Shown piece after piece: positions 10,012 to 18,341 of a DNA stretch of 64,000 nt; within the stretch, counting starts at the first letter, position 1; each line of letters begins with the position of its first letter. The notes under the pieces were generated by a model that was not told where the DNA came from, did no database searches, and saw only the letters and a program-made list of their open reading frames with translations. A program made the position numbers and the translations under genes. Source of the stretch: Loktanella sp. (GTDB lineage Bacteria > Pseudomonadota > Alphaproteobacteria > Rhodobacterales > Rhodobacteraceae); assembly GCA_017390475.1 (NCBI GenBank), contig JAFPBO010000030.1, positions 62,001 through 126,000 on the forward strand, given 5' to 3'.

Positions 10012-10040
10012 TTGACACAAAACGGGAACAGGGATAGAAC
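10012..10040 (+). promoter_or_regulatory. lexA: lexA promoter with SOS box
   Basis: TTGACA (10012-10017 region) and TAGAAC (10035-10040) are 17 bases apart. The SOS operator GAAC-AGGGATA-GAAC (10026-10040) covers the spacer and the -10 box. GAAC-N7-GAAC (GTTC-N7-GTTC on the other strand) is the LexA site of alphaproteobacteria. This placement is ideal for LexA repressing its own gene. Confidence 0.85.
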
Positions 10041-10068
10041 ATAAAGAAAACCAGCCAAGGATTCCGCC

Positions 10069-10752
10069 ATGTTGACGAAAAAACAGCTCGACCTTCTGGC
10101 CTTCATCCACACCAGGGTGAAGCGCGACGGTGTGCCGCCCAGTTTCGATGAAATGAAAGAAGCGTTGGATCTGCGGTCCAAATCCGGCATCCACCGGCTG
10201 ATCACCGCTTTGGAAGAACGCGGTTTCATCCGCCGTCTGGCGCATCGGGCCCGCGCGCTTGAAATCCTCAAACTGCCCGACAGCATGACCAGAACCGGCT
10301 TTACCCCCCGCGTCATCGACGGCGACAAACCTGATCAGATCCCACCGGCCGCCATGGCCGTGGAAGGCGGGTCCATGTCGCTGCCGGTCATGGGCCGCAT
10401 CGCCGCCGGTGTCCCGATCGAAGCAATTTCTGAAGTGTCACATCACGTCCACGTCCCGCAAAGCATGCTGGGCAAGGGCGACCATTACGCGCTGGAGGTC
10501 AAAGGCGATTCAATGATCGAGGCCGGGATCAATGACGGCGACGTCGTGGTGATCCGCGAAACCAGCGTCGCCAATAACGGCGATATCGTCGTGGCCCTGG
10601 TCGAAGGGCAGGAAGCGACGCTGAAAAAATTCCGCCGCAACGGCAGCACCATCGCGCTAGAGGCGGCGAACCCCGCCTATGAAACCCGCATGTTCCGCGA
10701 TGATCAGGTCAAGGTGCAGGGCCGTCTGGTCGGGCTGATCCGCACCTACTGA
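10069..10752 (+). CDS. lexA: LexA repressor, SOS response
   Basis: LexA, 227 residues, represses DNA-damage genes and cleaves itself when RecA filaments form. The N-terminal winged helix spans about 1-70. The self-cleavage bond is in [10 protein letters not shown] (Ala113-Gly114), the catalytic Ser148 is in [10 protein letters not shown] and the catalytic Lys186 in ATLKKF. The length is that of alphaproteobacterial LexA, which has a longer linker than the E. coli protein. The start has AAGGA upstream, and an SOS box lies in the promoter. The 3' end overlaps comEC, on the opposite strand, by seven bases. Confidence 0.97.
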   Translation: MLTKKQLDLLAFIHTRVKRDGVPPSFDEMKEALDLRSKSGIHRLITALEERGFIRRLAHRARALEILKLPDSMTRTGFTPRVIDGDKPDQIPPAAMAVEGGSMSLPVMGRIAAGVPIEAISEVSHHVHVPQSMLGKGDHYALEVKGDSMIEAGINDGDVVVIRETSVANNGDIVVALVEGQEATLKKFRRNGSTIALEAANPAYETRMFRDDQVKVQGRLVGLIRTY

Positions 10753-12806
10753 CGGGTCAGCACCATGGCAGGCGGGGGCGCGCCAGCGCGCCCGTTCCAG
10801 GGCCGGTTACCCGCCGTCTGCTGTGCTGTGGCAATGACCAGCCCACCCTGCGCATCAAGATCCAGCGCCAGCGCGCCCGTCTCGCGCAACCGGATCATGT
10901 CAAAAACCGCACAGGGCCGCGCCACCTCATCGCGCTGATTGACGACCAGCACATCCGCACCGCCGCAGCCTTGTAGATTGGCCAGCGCCGTCTTGCCCGA
11001 TACCTGCATCACCCGCCAGTCGCCCAGCATCGCCGTCACGACCCGGCCATCGCGCGCCAACCCGGCGCGCAGGGCAGCAATATCCTGCGGCACCGGCGCG
11101 CCGTCATTTTCCAGCCAGATGCCCGCGACAAAACTGCCGCCTGCCGGTTTTGACAGCGCTCGCCCCTCTGCCCCCAGCAGCCCGATCAGCGCGCCATCAT
11201 CCGCCACCAGCAACGCCGGTCGCGTGCTGCCCTGCCAGATCACAAACCCCAGCGCCGCCACTGCCAGCCCTGCAAACCGCGCCCGCCCCTGCCACAGGAT
11301 CAGCCACAGCAATCCCAGCGTCAGCAGCGCTAGCACCCCTCCTGCGGGGGCCACGACATGGCTGACCGCCCCCGGCTGCGCCGCCACCTGTCCGGCCACG
11401 AATAATATCCAGCGCAACCCCGCCTGCATCAGCGCGAAACCGATCCCTTCCAACCCGACAGGCGCCAGACAGGCCGCCAGCACTGCGGCAGGCATCACCA
11501 GCATGCCCATCAATGGCACGCTGGCCAGATTGGCGATCAACCCGTAATGCGACACCATATTGAAATGCGCCGCCGCATAGGGCGCGGTCGCCACCCCCGC
11601 CACCAGTGACGACACAAACACCGACAGGGCAGGCCGCGACCAGCGCGGCACCCGTTGCAGATCGACCCCGCGCAAGGCCCGGAACACCGCGATCAGCGCG
11701 ACAGTGGCGGAAAATGACATCTGAAACCCCGGCCCGGTCAGCGCCTCTGGCTGCCAGATCAGCACGATCAGCGCCGCCATCGCCACTGCGCGCAGGGTCA
11801 GCGCCCGCCTGCCCAGCAAAACCGCGACCAGCACCACCGCGACCATGATGAACGCGCGTTCCGTCGCCACATTGCCGCCCGACAAGGCCAGATAGAACGC
11901 CCCCACGATCAAGGCGGTGACGGCGGCGATTTTCTTGACCGGCCAGCGCAGCGCGATGAAAGGTATCAGCGCCAGGCCATAGCGGATCACCGCAAAGACA
12001 AACCCGGTCAGCAACCCCATATGCAGCCCCGAAATCGCCAGCAAATGCGCAAGGTTCGCCGCGCGCAACGCATCCAGACTCGCCTGCCCGATGCCGGATC
12101 TGTCCCCCGTCATGATCGCCGCGGCAAAGGCACCGGGTTCCCCCGGAATCGCGGCCTGCACCGCGCGCGAAATCGCCATGCGCAGCGCGAAAATCCGCAT
12201 CCGCCAATCCGGCGCATCAGGGCTGTCCAGCCGCAACACCGGATTGCGTGTATAACCCACCGCGCCCAATTGCTGATAATAGGCATGGCGCTGAAAATCG
12301 AAACCGCCCGGTTCCGCAGGGCCAGCGGGCGGCGACAGATGCCCGGTCATGATCAGCACATCACCGGGGCGAAAATCATCCAGAACCTGCGCCCCATGCA
12401 GCGATACGCGCACCCGTTCCGGCGTGCGGTCCGGTGCCATCCGTTCCAGCACAACGCGGTCCAGCGTCAGGCGCAATGCCTCGCTGGCGGATCGGTCGAT
12501 ATTCACCACCCGCCCTTCAATCGCGACGTAATAGCGAAAACCCAATGCCGGGGCCGCCACTGCCTCTGTCCGGTATTTCGCCAGACCAGCGCCCAGCAAG
12601 GCCACCACCAGCGCCAGCACCAGCGGCCGATATGCATCAGCAACAAACCGCGCCGCAGACAGCAAAACCACCGCCACCCCGGCGCCAGCCCATAAAACCG
12701 CCCCCGGTTCCTGCCCCTGCGCGAAATACCACCCGATCCCCAGCGCCAGACAGACCGGCACCCAGCACAGCAGGCCGCCACGCTGCGCCAAAAGAGCGTC
12801 TGACAT
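10746..12806 (-). CDS. comEC: ComEC/Rec2 family DNA uptake channel
   Basis: An inner-membrane protein of 686 residues. Hydrophobic helices are seen at about 10-75, then a soluble OB-like DUF4131 region (about 80-190) and the polytopic competence domain with the conserved motif [10 protein letters not shown] at 256-265. ComEC imports single-stranded DNA during transformation. The C-terminal 130 residues do not show the HxHxDH motif of the metallo-beta-lactamase domain found in many ComEC proteins. The start is at 12806, 94 bases from the divergent gltX. The frame stays open far upstream, antisense to gltX, but this is a by-product of GC-rich codon use. Confidence 0.9.
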   Translation of the reverse strand: MSDALLAQRGGLLCWVPVCLALGIGWYFAQGQEPGAVLWAGAGVAVVLLSAARFVADAYRPLVLALVVALLGAGLAKYRTEAVAAPALGFRYYVAIEGRVVNIDRSASEALRLTLDRVVLERMAPDRTPERVRVSLHGAQVLDDFRPGDVLIMTGHLSPPAGPAEPGGFDFQRHAYYQQLGAVGYTRNPVLRLDSPDAPDWRMRIFALRMAISRAVQAAIPGEPGAFAAAIMTGDRSGIGQASLDALRAANLAHLLAISGLHMGLLTGFVFAVIRYGLALIPFIALRWPVKKIAAVTALIVGAFYLALSGGNVATERAFIMVAVVLVAVLLGRRALTLRAVAMAALIVLIWQPEALTGPGFQMSFSATVALIAVFRALRGVDLQRVPRWSRPALSVFVSSLVAGVATAPYAAAHFNMVSHYGLIANLASVPLMGMLVMPAAVLAACLAPVGLEGIGFALMQAGLRWILFVAGQVAAQPGAVSHVVAPAGGVLALLTLGLLWLILWQGRARFAGLAVAALGFVIWQGSTRPALLVADDGALIGLLGAEGRALSKPAGGSFVAGIWLENDGAPVPQDIAALRAGLARDGRVVTAMLGDWRVMQVSGKTALANLQGCGGADVLVVNQRDEVARPCAVFDMIRLRETGALALDLDAQGGLVIATAQQTAGNRPWNGRAGAPPPAMVLTRQ

Positions 12807-12899
12807 CACCTGTCGCACTTGTCCTTCGTCCTTTGGCTGGCTATCCCCATGAGGCACCGGCAATCTACCATTGCCGCGTGAACGAAAGGTTAAAATCCC

Positions 12900-14300
12900 A
12901 TGTCCGTCGTCACTCGTTTCGCCCCTTCGCCCACTGGCGCGCTGCATATCGGGGGCGCGCGCACTGCCCTGTTCAACTGGCTTTACGCACGCGGACGCGG
13001 CGGCAAATTCCTGCTGCGGATCGAAGATACCGACCGGGCCAGATCGACGCCGGAAAACGCGCAGGCGATCCTGGACGGGCTGACATGGCTGGGGCTGGAT
13101 TGGGACGGCGAACCCGTCAGCCAGTTCAAGTCTGCAGCGCGCCATGCCGAAGTCGCGCATCAGATGCTGGCCGCAGGCAAAGCCTATAAATGCTTCAGCA
13201 CGCTGGAAGAAATCGAAGCCTTCCGCGAACAGGCCCGCGCTGACAAGACATCCACACTCTTCCGCTCCCCCTGGCGCGACAGCGACGCCGCGACCCATCC
13301 AGATGCCCCCTACGTCATCCGCCTGAAAGCCCCGCGTGAAGGCACCACCACCCTGCATGATCAGGTGCAAGGCGATGTCACATGGTCCAATGACCAGCTT
13401 GACGATATGATCTTGCTGCGGTCTGACGGCAGCCCGGTCTATATGCTGGCCGTTGTGGTCGATGACCATGATATGGGCGTCACCCATGTGATCCGGGGCG
13501 ATGACCATCTGGCCAACGCCTTCCGCCAGAACCTGATCTATGAGGCGATGGGCTGGCCCAAACCCACCCTCGCCCATATCCCACTGATCTACGGCCCCGA
13601 TGGCAAGAAATTGTCGAAACGCCACGGCGCGACAGGGGCTGCGGAATATCAGGCGCTCGGCTATCCGGCGGCGGGGATGCGCAATTATCTGGCACGTCTG
13701 GGCTGGTCGCATGGCGATGACGAATTCTTCACCGATGCACAGGCGCGCGACTGGTTCGACCTGCCCGGCATCGGCAAATCCCCGGCAAGGTTCGACACCA
13801 AGAAGCTGGAACACCTTTGCGGCCAGCATATCGCGCAGGCCGATGATGCTGCGCTGCTGCATGAATTGCAGGGTTACTTGGCGGCAACAGATGCTGCCCC
13901 CCTGACCGACACGCAGAATGACCTGATGCTGCGCGGTATGTATTGCCTCAAAGAACGGGCGAAGATATTCCCGGAACTTATTGAAAAAGCACAGTTTATC
14001 CTCATCAACCGCCCCATCGCCCTGGACGAGAAAGCCGCCGCACAACTGACCGATGTATCCCGTGGTATACTGACGGAATTGACGCCGCAGTTGCAAAATG
14101 CTAGCTGGACGAAGGAAACTCTGGAAGGCATCATCGCAGCCATCGCCGAGGCGCATGATACCAAGCTCGGCAAATTGGCAGGACCGTTGCGCGCCGCATT
14201 ATCAGGGCGCTCTGTCTCGCCAAGTGTGTTTGATATGATGCTGGTTCTGGGGCAGGCAGAGACGATTGCCCGCCTGACGGATGCCAGCAAGGAAACCTGA
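12900..14300 (+). CDS. gltX: glutamyl-tRNA synthetase
   Basis: Class I aminoacyl-tRNA synthetase of 466 residues that charges tRNA-Glu, and in alphaproteobacteria usually also tRNA-Gln before amidation by GatCAB. The HIGH-type motif is [11 protein letters not shown] (about 11-21) and the KMSKS-type motif is KLSKRHG at 237-243. The start codon follows directly after a GC-rich divergent promoter region shared with comEC. Length and both signature motifs are standard. It is followed by gltA after 87 bases without an obvious terminator, so some co-transcription is possible. Confidence 0.97.
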   Translation: MSVVTRFAPSPTGALHIGGARTALFNWLYARGRGGKFLLRIEDTDRARSTPENAQAILDGLTWLGLDWDGEPVSQFKSAARHAEVAHQMLAAGKAYKCFSTLEEIEAFREQARADKTSTLFRSPWRDSDAATHPDAPYVIRLKAPREGTTTLHDQVQGDVTWSNDQLDDMILLRSDGSPVYMLAVVVDDHDMGVTHVIRGDDHLANAFRQNLIYEAMGWPKPTLAHIPLIYGPDGKKLSKRHGATGAAEYQALGYPAAGMRNYLARLGWSHGDDEFFTDAQARDWFDLPGIGKSPARFDTKKLEHLCGQHIAQADDAALLHELQGYLAATDAAPLTDTQNDLMLRGMYCLKERAKIFPELIEKAQFILINRPIALDEKAAAQLTDVSRGILTELTPQLQNASWTKETLEGIIAAIAEAHDTKLGKLAGPLRAALSGRSVSPSVFDMMLVLGQAETIARLTDASKET

Positions 14301-14387
14301 TCGTCACATTGCGTGGCTATCAGGATGTAGGGAACAAGGACCGGCAGGCAGCGTCCGCGCTGCGCCACCGCTGATAGGGAAAGCATC

Positions 14388-15683
14388 ATGGCTGAAAACA
14401 CCGACACCGCGAAACTGACATTGAAGGGCAAAACCTACGACCTGCCCGTCCATTCCCCGACCAATGGCCCGGATGTCATCGATATCCGTAAACTTTACGC
14501 CCAAGCCGATGTGTTCACCTATGACCCCGGTTTCACCTCGACCGCTGCCTGTGACAGCACGATCACCTTTATCGATGGTGAAAAAGGTGAACTGCTGCAC
14601 CGGGGTTACCCGATTGACCAGTTGGCAAGTGAATCCCATTACCTCGAAGTCTGCTATCTGCTGCTTTACGGTGAACTGCCCTCTGCGGCCGAACTGGAAA
14701 AGTTTGAATCGCTCGTGACCAATCACACGATGATCCACGAACAGATGCACAACTTCTTCCGTGGTTTCCGCCGCGACGCGCATCCGATGGCGACGATGGT
14801 TGGCGTGGTCGGCGCAATGTCCGCGTTTTATCACGACAGCACCGACATCAACGACCAGCACCAGCGCGAGGTCGCCTCGATCCGCCTGATCGCCAAGATG
14901 CCGACGATTGCCGCGATGGCCTATAAATATTCGATCGGCCAGCCTTTCGTCTATCCGCGCAACGATCTCGATTATGCGGCCAATTTCCTGCATATGTGTT
15001 TCGCGGTCCCGGCAGAGCAATATAACGTCAATCCGATCCTCGCCCGCGCGATGGACCGGATTTTCACGCTCCATGCCGATCACGAACAGAACGCATCCAC
15101 CTCGACCGTGCGTCTGGCATCGTCATCCGGTGCAAACCCGTTCGCCTGTATCGCCGCCGGCATCGCGTGCCTCTGGGGTCCGGCGCATGGTGGTGCGAAC
15201 CAGGCCTGTCTGGAAATGCTGAAAGAAATCGGCACGCCGGACCGTATCCCCGAATTCATCGCACGCGCCAAGGACAAGGACGATCCTTACCGCCTGATGG
15301 GTTTCGGCCACCGGGTTTACAAAAACTTCGACCCCCGCGCGACCGTGATGAAACAATCCGCGCATGAGGTGTTGGATCTGCTGGGGGTAGAGGATAACCC
15401 GATCCTCCAAGTCGCGATGGAGCTGGAAAAGCAGGCGCTGGCCGATCCCTATTTCGCGGACAAGAAACTGTTCCCCAACGTGGATTTCTATTCCGGCATT
15501 ATTCTGGAAGCGATGGGTTTCCCCACCTCGATGTTCACCCCGGTCTTCGCCGTGGCGCGGACAGTGGGCTGGATTTCGCAATGGAAAGAACAGCTTGCCG
15601 ATCCACAGCTGAAAATCGGTCGGCCCCGCCAATTGTATCTGGGCGAAACACTGCGCGATTACGTGGATATCGAAAAGCGTTAA
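14388..15683 (+). CDS. gltA: citrate synthase
   Basis: Hexameric type II citrate synthase of 431 residues that condenses oxaloacetate with acetyl-CoA at the entry of the TCA cycle. The catalytic residues are seen in [14 protein letters not shown] (His), [14 protein letters not shown] (His) and [12 protein letters not shown] (Asp). An N-terminal beta domain (about 1-60), present in NADH-sensitive Gram-negative enzymes, is found here. The gene has AGGGAAAG before its ATG and ends in a strong intrinsic terminator. Confidence 0.97.
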   Translation: MAENTDTAKLTLKGKTYDLPVHSPTNGPDVIDIRKLYAQADVFTYDPGFTSTAACDSTITFIDGEKGELLHRGYPIDQLASESHYLEVCYLLLYGELPSAAELEKFESLVTNHTMIHEQMHNFFRGFRRDAHPMATMVGVVGAMSAFYHDSTDINDQHQREVASIRLIAKMPTIAAMAYKYSIGQPFVYPRNDLDYAANFLHMCFAVPAEQYNVNPILARAMDRIFTLHADHEQNASTSTVRLASSSGANPFACIAAGIACLWGPAHGGANQACLEMLKEIGTPDRIPEFIARAKDKDDPYRLMGFGHRVYKNFDPRATVMKQSAHEVLDLLGVEDNPILQVAMELEKQALADPYFADKKLFPNVDFYSGIILEAMGFPTSMFTPVFAVARTVGWISQWKEQLADPQLKIGRPRQLYLGETLRDYVDIEKR

Positions 15684-15687
15684 CGAT

Positions 15688-15717
15688 AAAAGGGCTGCCT
15701 ACGGGCGGCCCTTTTTA
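15688..15717 (+). terminator. intrinsic terminator of gltA
   Basis: The stem AAAGGGCTGCC with a TACG loop and the arm GGCGGCCCTTT (one G-T pair) runs into a T tract, five bases after the gltA stop codon. Confidence 0.9.
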
Positions 15718-15762
15718 TTTGGCAAAGTGCAGAGCGAAGGTAAAGCAGCCGCTACGACAGTC

Positions 15763-16040
15763 CTAAGCCACTGCCTCCGCAACCATATCCGGGTGCTGCC
15801 CGATCACGCGCACATAGGCTACGGCGAAATCCGGTGCGGTCGCACGTGCCTGTTCCCAATCCCGCAAGGTCCCGACCGGCACGCAAAAGCGCCGCGCGAA
15901 CTCGGCCTGCGACAGTCCAAGCCCGGTGCGTGTCTGCGGATCAGCCGGGCGCGCTGGCCACGGTCCAGCGCCTCTTGCGCAGTGCTGAAATCCTCCGGGT
16001 CCGCCGGATCAGCAGGCAGAATGATAGGCTCTTTGTTCAC
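15763..16040 (-). pseudogene. broken HTH antitoxin partner of BrnT
   Basis: The GTG at 16040, with AGGAG eight bases upstream (16049-16053), opens a frame reading NKEPIILPADPADPEDFSTA. The helix-turn-helix part, LGLSQAEFARRF...VPVGTLRDWEQARA, lies in another frame. Moving from one to the other needs one extra base near 15934-15938, where the coding strand reads CTGATCCGCAGACA: restoring one C gives LIR-QTRTGLGLSQ. With that base the gene has 93 codons including the TAG stop. This is an XRE-like antitoxin of the kind found after brnT-type toxins in Roseobacter relatives (recalled, not searched). A single base deletion has split it, so no full DNA-binding domain can be made. Confidence 0.7.
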
Positions 16041-16292
16041 CTGTATTGCTCCTTCATACGGAAATGAAACGCGGGAACGCGGCCCGCCAGACGAAAACGT
16101 CTGTAAACAGTTTTTCCCCCACCAAACCCACCACTTTGAACCGCTCTTCACCGTCGATTCACCGTCGATGGCCCGGATCGAGGGGATAATCAGATGATTG
16201 TCATCATCGAAGATGCCGTCGCCAAAGGCCAGAGATAGCTGATGTTTCCTTTGATTAGCCGCATCTTTCGCCGGGTCGAATCTGTCTTCCAT
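16009..16292 (-). pseudogene. brnT: broken BrnT-type toxin gene
   Basis: The ATG at 16292 starts with EDRFDPAKDAANQRKHQLSL, the typical BrnT N-terminus (D-P-x-K-x-x-x-N-x-x-K-H). After IDGE the frame is lost because an 11-base unit is present twice in tandem (TTCACCGTCGA on the plus strand, 16147-16157 and 16158-16168). Skipping one copy restores IDGEERFKVVGLVGEKLF, then FVWRAAFPRFISV and a TGA (16056-16054) where the family has the Arg of ISVRRSN; RSNTGEQRAYHSAC follows in frame before the next stop. Repaired, the protein would have 90 residues, as usual for BrnT ribonuclease toxins. Its 3' end overlaps the antitoxin start by 32 bases. Frameshift and nonsense lesions together make it inactive. 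Confidence 0.8.
16147..16168. repeat. 11-bp tandem duplication inside brnT
   Basis: TTCACCGTCGA occurs twice head to tail. Eleven is not a multiple of three, and removing one copy restores the BrnT reading frame exactly, so this looks like a recent replication-slippage duplication. Confidence 0.85.
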
Positions 16293-16302
16293 TTGGCGAT
16301 CA

Positions 16303-16351
16303 TACGGAAAACCCGTACAGCTGGCAAAGAAAATATACGGGTATCCCGTAT
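16303..16351. promoter_or_regulatory. paired operators before the toxin-antitoxin remnant
   Basis: A perfect 7-3-7 palindrome ATACGGG-TAT-CCCGTAT (16335-16351) and a second imperfect copy TACGG-AAAAC-CCGTA (16303-16317) lie 11-60 bases before the toxin start. The shared TACGG/CCGTA half-sites and tandem layout fit an autoregulated toxin-antitoxin promoter. The operators seem intact although both genes are broken. Confidence 0.55.
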
Positions 16352-16560
16352 GACTATCGCCTGTCCGTCTTCCCGCTTGCCACCCCCACCCCGGCCACGC
16401 TATCAATCTTGCAGGGTCATCAGTTCACCCAGGCGTCGCCGGTCCGCAAAGACCACGCTGAACCTGATATTGGCAAACGACCCGCTGACCTTTCCAGCCG
16501 GATGACAAAGGCGACCATCGCACCCGCACCACGGGTCCGGCGTTCAATAGAGGCCAGATC

Positions 16561-17067
16561 ATGCCACGCGATATTCATGCGATCACCATCCCCGACCTGT
16601 CGGCTTTTACCAAAACACTGCGCGCGGAATTACTGCGCGCCGATGCGATCCCCGGCCATGCCGCGATGCTGGGGCTGGTCGCCAAGGCGGCGGGCTATAC
16701 CAATTTCCAGCATCTCAAAGCCACCGCACCCAAGCGCCGGTCAGTCAAGCCGTCGCAACAATTAGACCGGGCCTTGCGGGTGTTTGACGGCGGTATCATG
16801 ACCCGCTGGCCGAAACAGACCGCCGTGCAGGGGCTGTGCCTGTGGGTGTTCTGGGCGCAATTGCCAGCGCGGCAGGATATGACGGAAAAAGACGTCAATG
16901 CCGTGCTGAAATCCGGGCACAGCTTTGGCGATCACGCGCTGCTGCGCCGGTCGCTGATTGATCACCGGCTAGTCACCCGCACGATTGATGGCAAGATCTA
17001 TCGCCGCATCGAACAGGCCCCGCCGCCCGATGCGCTGGCATTGTTGGCGGCGGTTCACCGCCCCTGA
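16561..17067 (+). CDS. DUF2087 domain protein
   Basis: A soluble protein of 168 residues. The C-terminal half (about 75-155) matches the DUF2087 pattern: RWPKQ...LWVFWAQLPARQDMTEKDVNAVLKSGHSFGDHALLRRSLID..VTRT..G.IYRR. This is a small helical domain of unknown biochemical role, often attached to DNA-binding regulators. The N-terminal 55 residues (KTLRAELLRADAIPGHAAMLGLVAKAAGYTNFQHLKA) resemble the short helical segment found in some glyoxalase-related proteins. GAGG lies seven bases before the ATG. It is convergent with the enoyl-CoA hydratase gene and divergent from the broken toxin-antitoxin genes. Function unknown. Confidence 0.75.
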   Translation: MPRDIHAITIPDLSAFTKTLRAELLRADAIPGHAAMLGLVAKAAGYTNFQHLKATAPKRRSVKPSQQLDRALRVFDGGIMTRWPKQTAVQGLCLWVFWAQLPARQDMTEKDVNAVLKSGHSFGDHALLRRSLIDHRLVTRTIDGKIYRRIEQAPPPDALALLAAVHRP

Positions 17068-17831
17068 TAGGCCGGTTTGCGCTTTTCCAAAAAGGCGGTG
17101 ACCCCTTCGCGGAAATCCTCGGTTTCGCCGCAGCGGCCCTGCAGTTTTGCCTCCAGCGCCAGTTGGTCATCCAGCGAATTTTCGAACGATCCCCGGATCG
17201 CCTTTTTCAACTGCCGGTAAGCGACTGTCGGGCCTTGCGCCAGTTGCCCGGCGCGGGCGGCGATATGGGCGGCGAAATCTGCATCCGGTGCAACCTCGTA
17301 GATCATGCCCCAATCACAGGCCTGTTGCGCAGAAATCTTATCGGCGAATAACGCCGCCCCCATCGCCCGCGCGGCCCCCACCTGACGCGGCAGCCAATAG
17401 GTGCCACCCGCGTCAGGGATCAGCCCGATCCGGGTGAAGGCTTGCACAAAATAGGCCGCGTCGGAGGCGATCACCACATCACAGGCCAGCGCCAAATTGG
17501 CCCCTGCCCCCGCCGCCGGGCCGTTCACGGCGGCGATTGTGGGGATGCGGCAGTCAAAGATCGCTTTCAGCATCGGGACATATTCGTCGCGCAGAACCGC
17601 CTCCAGATCCAGCTTCGCGGCATTGCCGCCATCGGCGAGGTCCTGGCCGGAACAAAAGGATGTGCCCGCACCGGTCATGACCAAAACCCGTGCGTCCTTT
17701 TCTGCCGCTTGCACGGCATGGGCGATCTCTGCCCGCATCTGGGTGTTCAGCGCATTCATCACCGCCGGACGGTTCAATGTCAGCGTGGCGACATCGTTGC
17801 GGATGTCCAGAGTGATGGCTTGATAGTGCAT
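17055..17831 (-). CDS. enoyl-CoA hydratase/isomerase, PaaG-like
   Basis: Crotonase-fold enzyme of 258 residues acting on acyl-CoA esters. The oxyanion-hole regions are GAGTSFCSGQDLADGG and NGPAAGAGANLALACD. The sequence RIGLIPDAGGTYWLPRQVG resembles PaaG, the ring-opening isomerase of phenylacetate degradation, in which the Asp of this motif is catalytic. No other paa gene is nearby, so the substrate is uncertain and a general 2,3-dehydroacyl-CoA isomerase or hydratase is possible. The ATG at 17831 has AGGAAAG upstream; longer in-frame starts do not. It could be the last gene of the ccm transcript, 70 bases after ccmH. Confidence 0.88.
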   Translation of the reverse strand: MHYQAITLDIRNDVATLTLNRPAVMNALNTQMRAEIAHAVQAAEKDARVLVMTGAGTSFCSGQDLADGGNAAKLDLEAVLRDEYVPMLKAIFDCRIPTIAAVNGPAAGAGANLALACDVVIASDAAYFVQAFTRIGLIPDAGGTYWLPRQVGAARAMGAALFADKISAQQACDWGMIYEVAPDADFAAHIAARAGQLAQGPTVAYRQLKKAIRGSFENSLDDQLALEAKLQGRCGETEDFREGVTAFLEKRKPAYQGR

Positions 17832-17900
17832 GGCGGCTTTCCTTGTGCGATTTGGCACCAGCCTAAGCTTTGGCCGCATGTAGCAAAGTCGGACATTGCG

Positions 17901-18341
17901 TCACGAACGCAATATTTTCTCCAGCTCCGCCTTTTCATGGTCCGACAACGCCTCTGGCGCGGGGGCGCGCCTGCGGATCGTGGCCCAGCCGATGCCAAGC
18001 GCGATGATCAGCATCGCTGGGGCGGCATACCACAGGATCACATTGACCCCGCTGGTATCAGGTCGCAGCAGGACGAATTCGCCATAGCGCGCGACAAGAA
18101 AATCCACCGCTTGTTGGTCGGTGTCACCATCGACCAGCCGTTCGCGCAGAAGAATGCGCAATTCGCGCGCCAGTTCGGCATTGGATTCGTCGATGCTTTC
18201 GTTCCGGCAGACCGGGCAGCGCAGGCCTTGCGACAATTCCCGCGCGCGCTGTTCCAGCGCCGGGTCATCCAGAATTTCATCCGGCTGCACCGCAAAGGCC
18301 GATGAGGCGACCAGCAGGAAAATGGCGACAAGCCGGATCAT
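17901..18341 (-). CDS. ccmH: cytochrome c maturation protein CcmH
   Basis: A 146-residue membrane-anchored thiol oxidoreductase that reduces apocytochrome c before haem ligation. It has an N-terminal signal or anchor helix (about 1-18), the active site LRCPVCRNESI (Cys42 and Cys45) and a C-terminal membrane helix near 105-125, as in CcmH/CycL proteins. The CcmI-like TPR part of the E. coli protein is absent, as is usual in alphaproteobacteria. The start overlaps the ccmF stop by four bases. Confidence 0.95.
   Translation of the reverse strand: MIRLVAIFLLVASSAFAVQPDEILDDPALEQRARELSQGLRCPVCRNESIDESNAELARELRILLRERLVDGDTDQQAVDFLVARYGEFVLLRPDTSGVNVILWYAAPAMLIIALGIGWATIRRRAPAPEALSDHEKAELEKILRS

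Noticed and set aside
12807-14156. 450-codon upstream extension of the comEC frame, antisense to gltX
   Set aside because: gltX on the other strand has intact class I synthetase motifs, and the extension has no recognisable domain; it is a GC-rich shadow frame. The MSDALLAQ start gives a normal ComEC length.
15679-15690. GTTAACGATAAA at the gltA stop codon, similar to the LacI-type operator
   Set aside because: It overlaps the stop codon and terminator, lacks one half-site base, and is not upstream of a gene.
15819-16406. 195-codon open frame as a single gene
   Set aside because: It joins the BrnT start, an out-of-frame middle and the antitoxin start only because of the 11-bp duplication.
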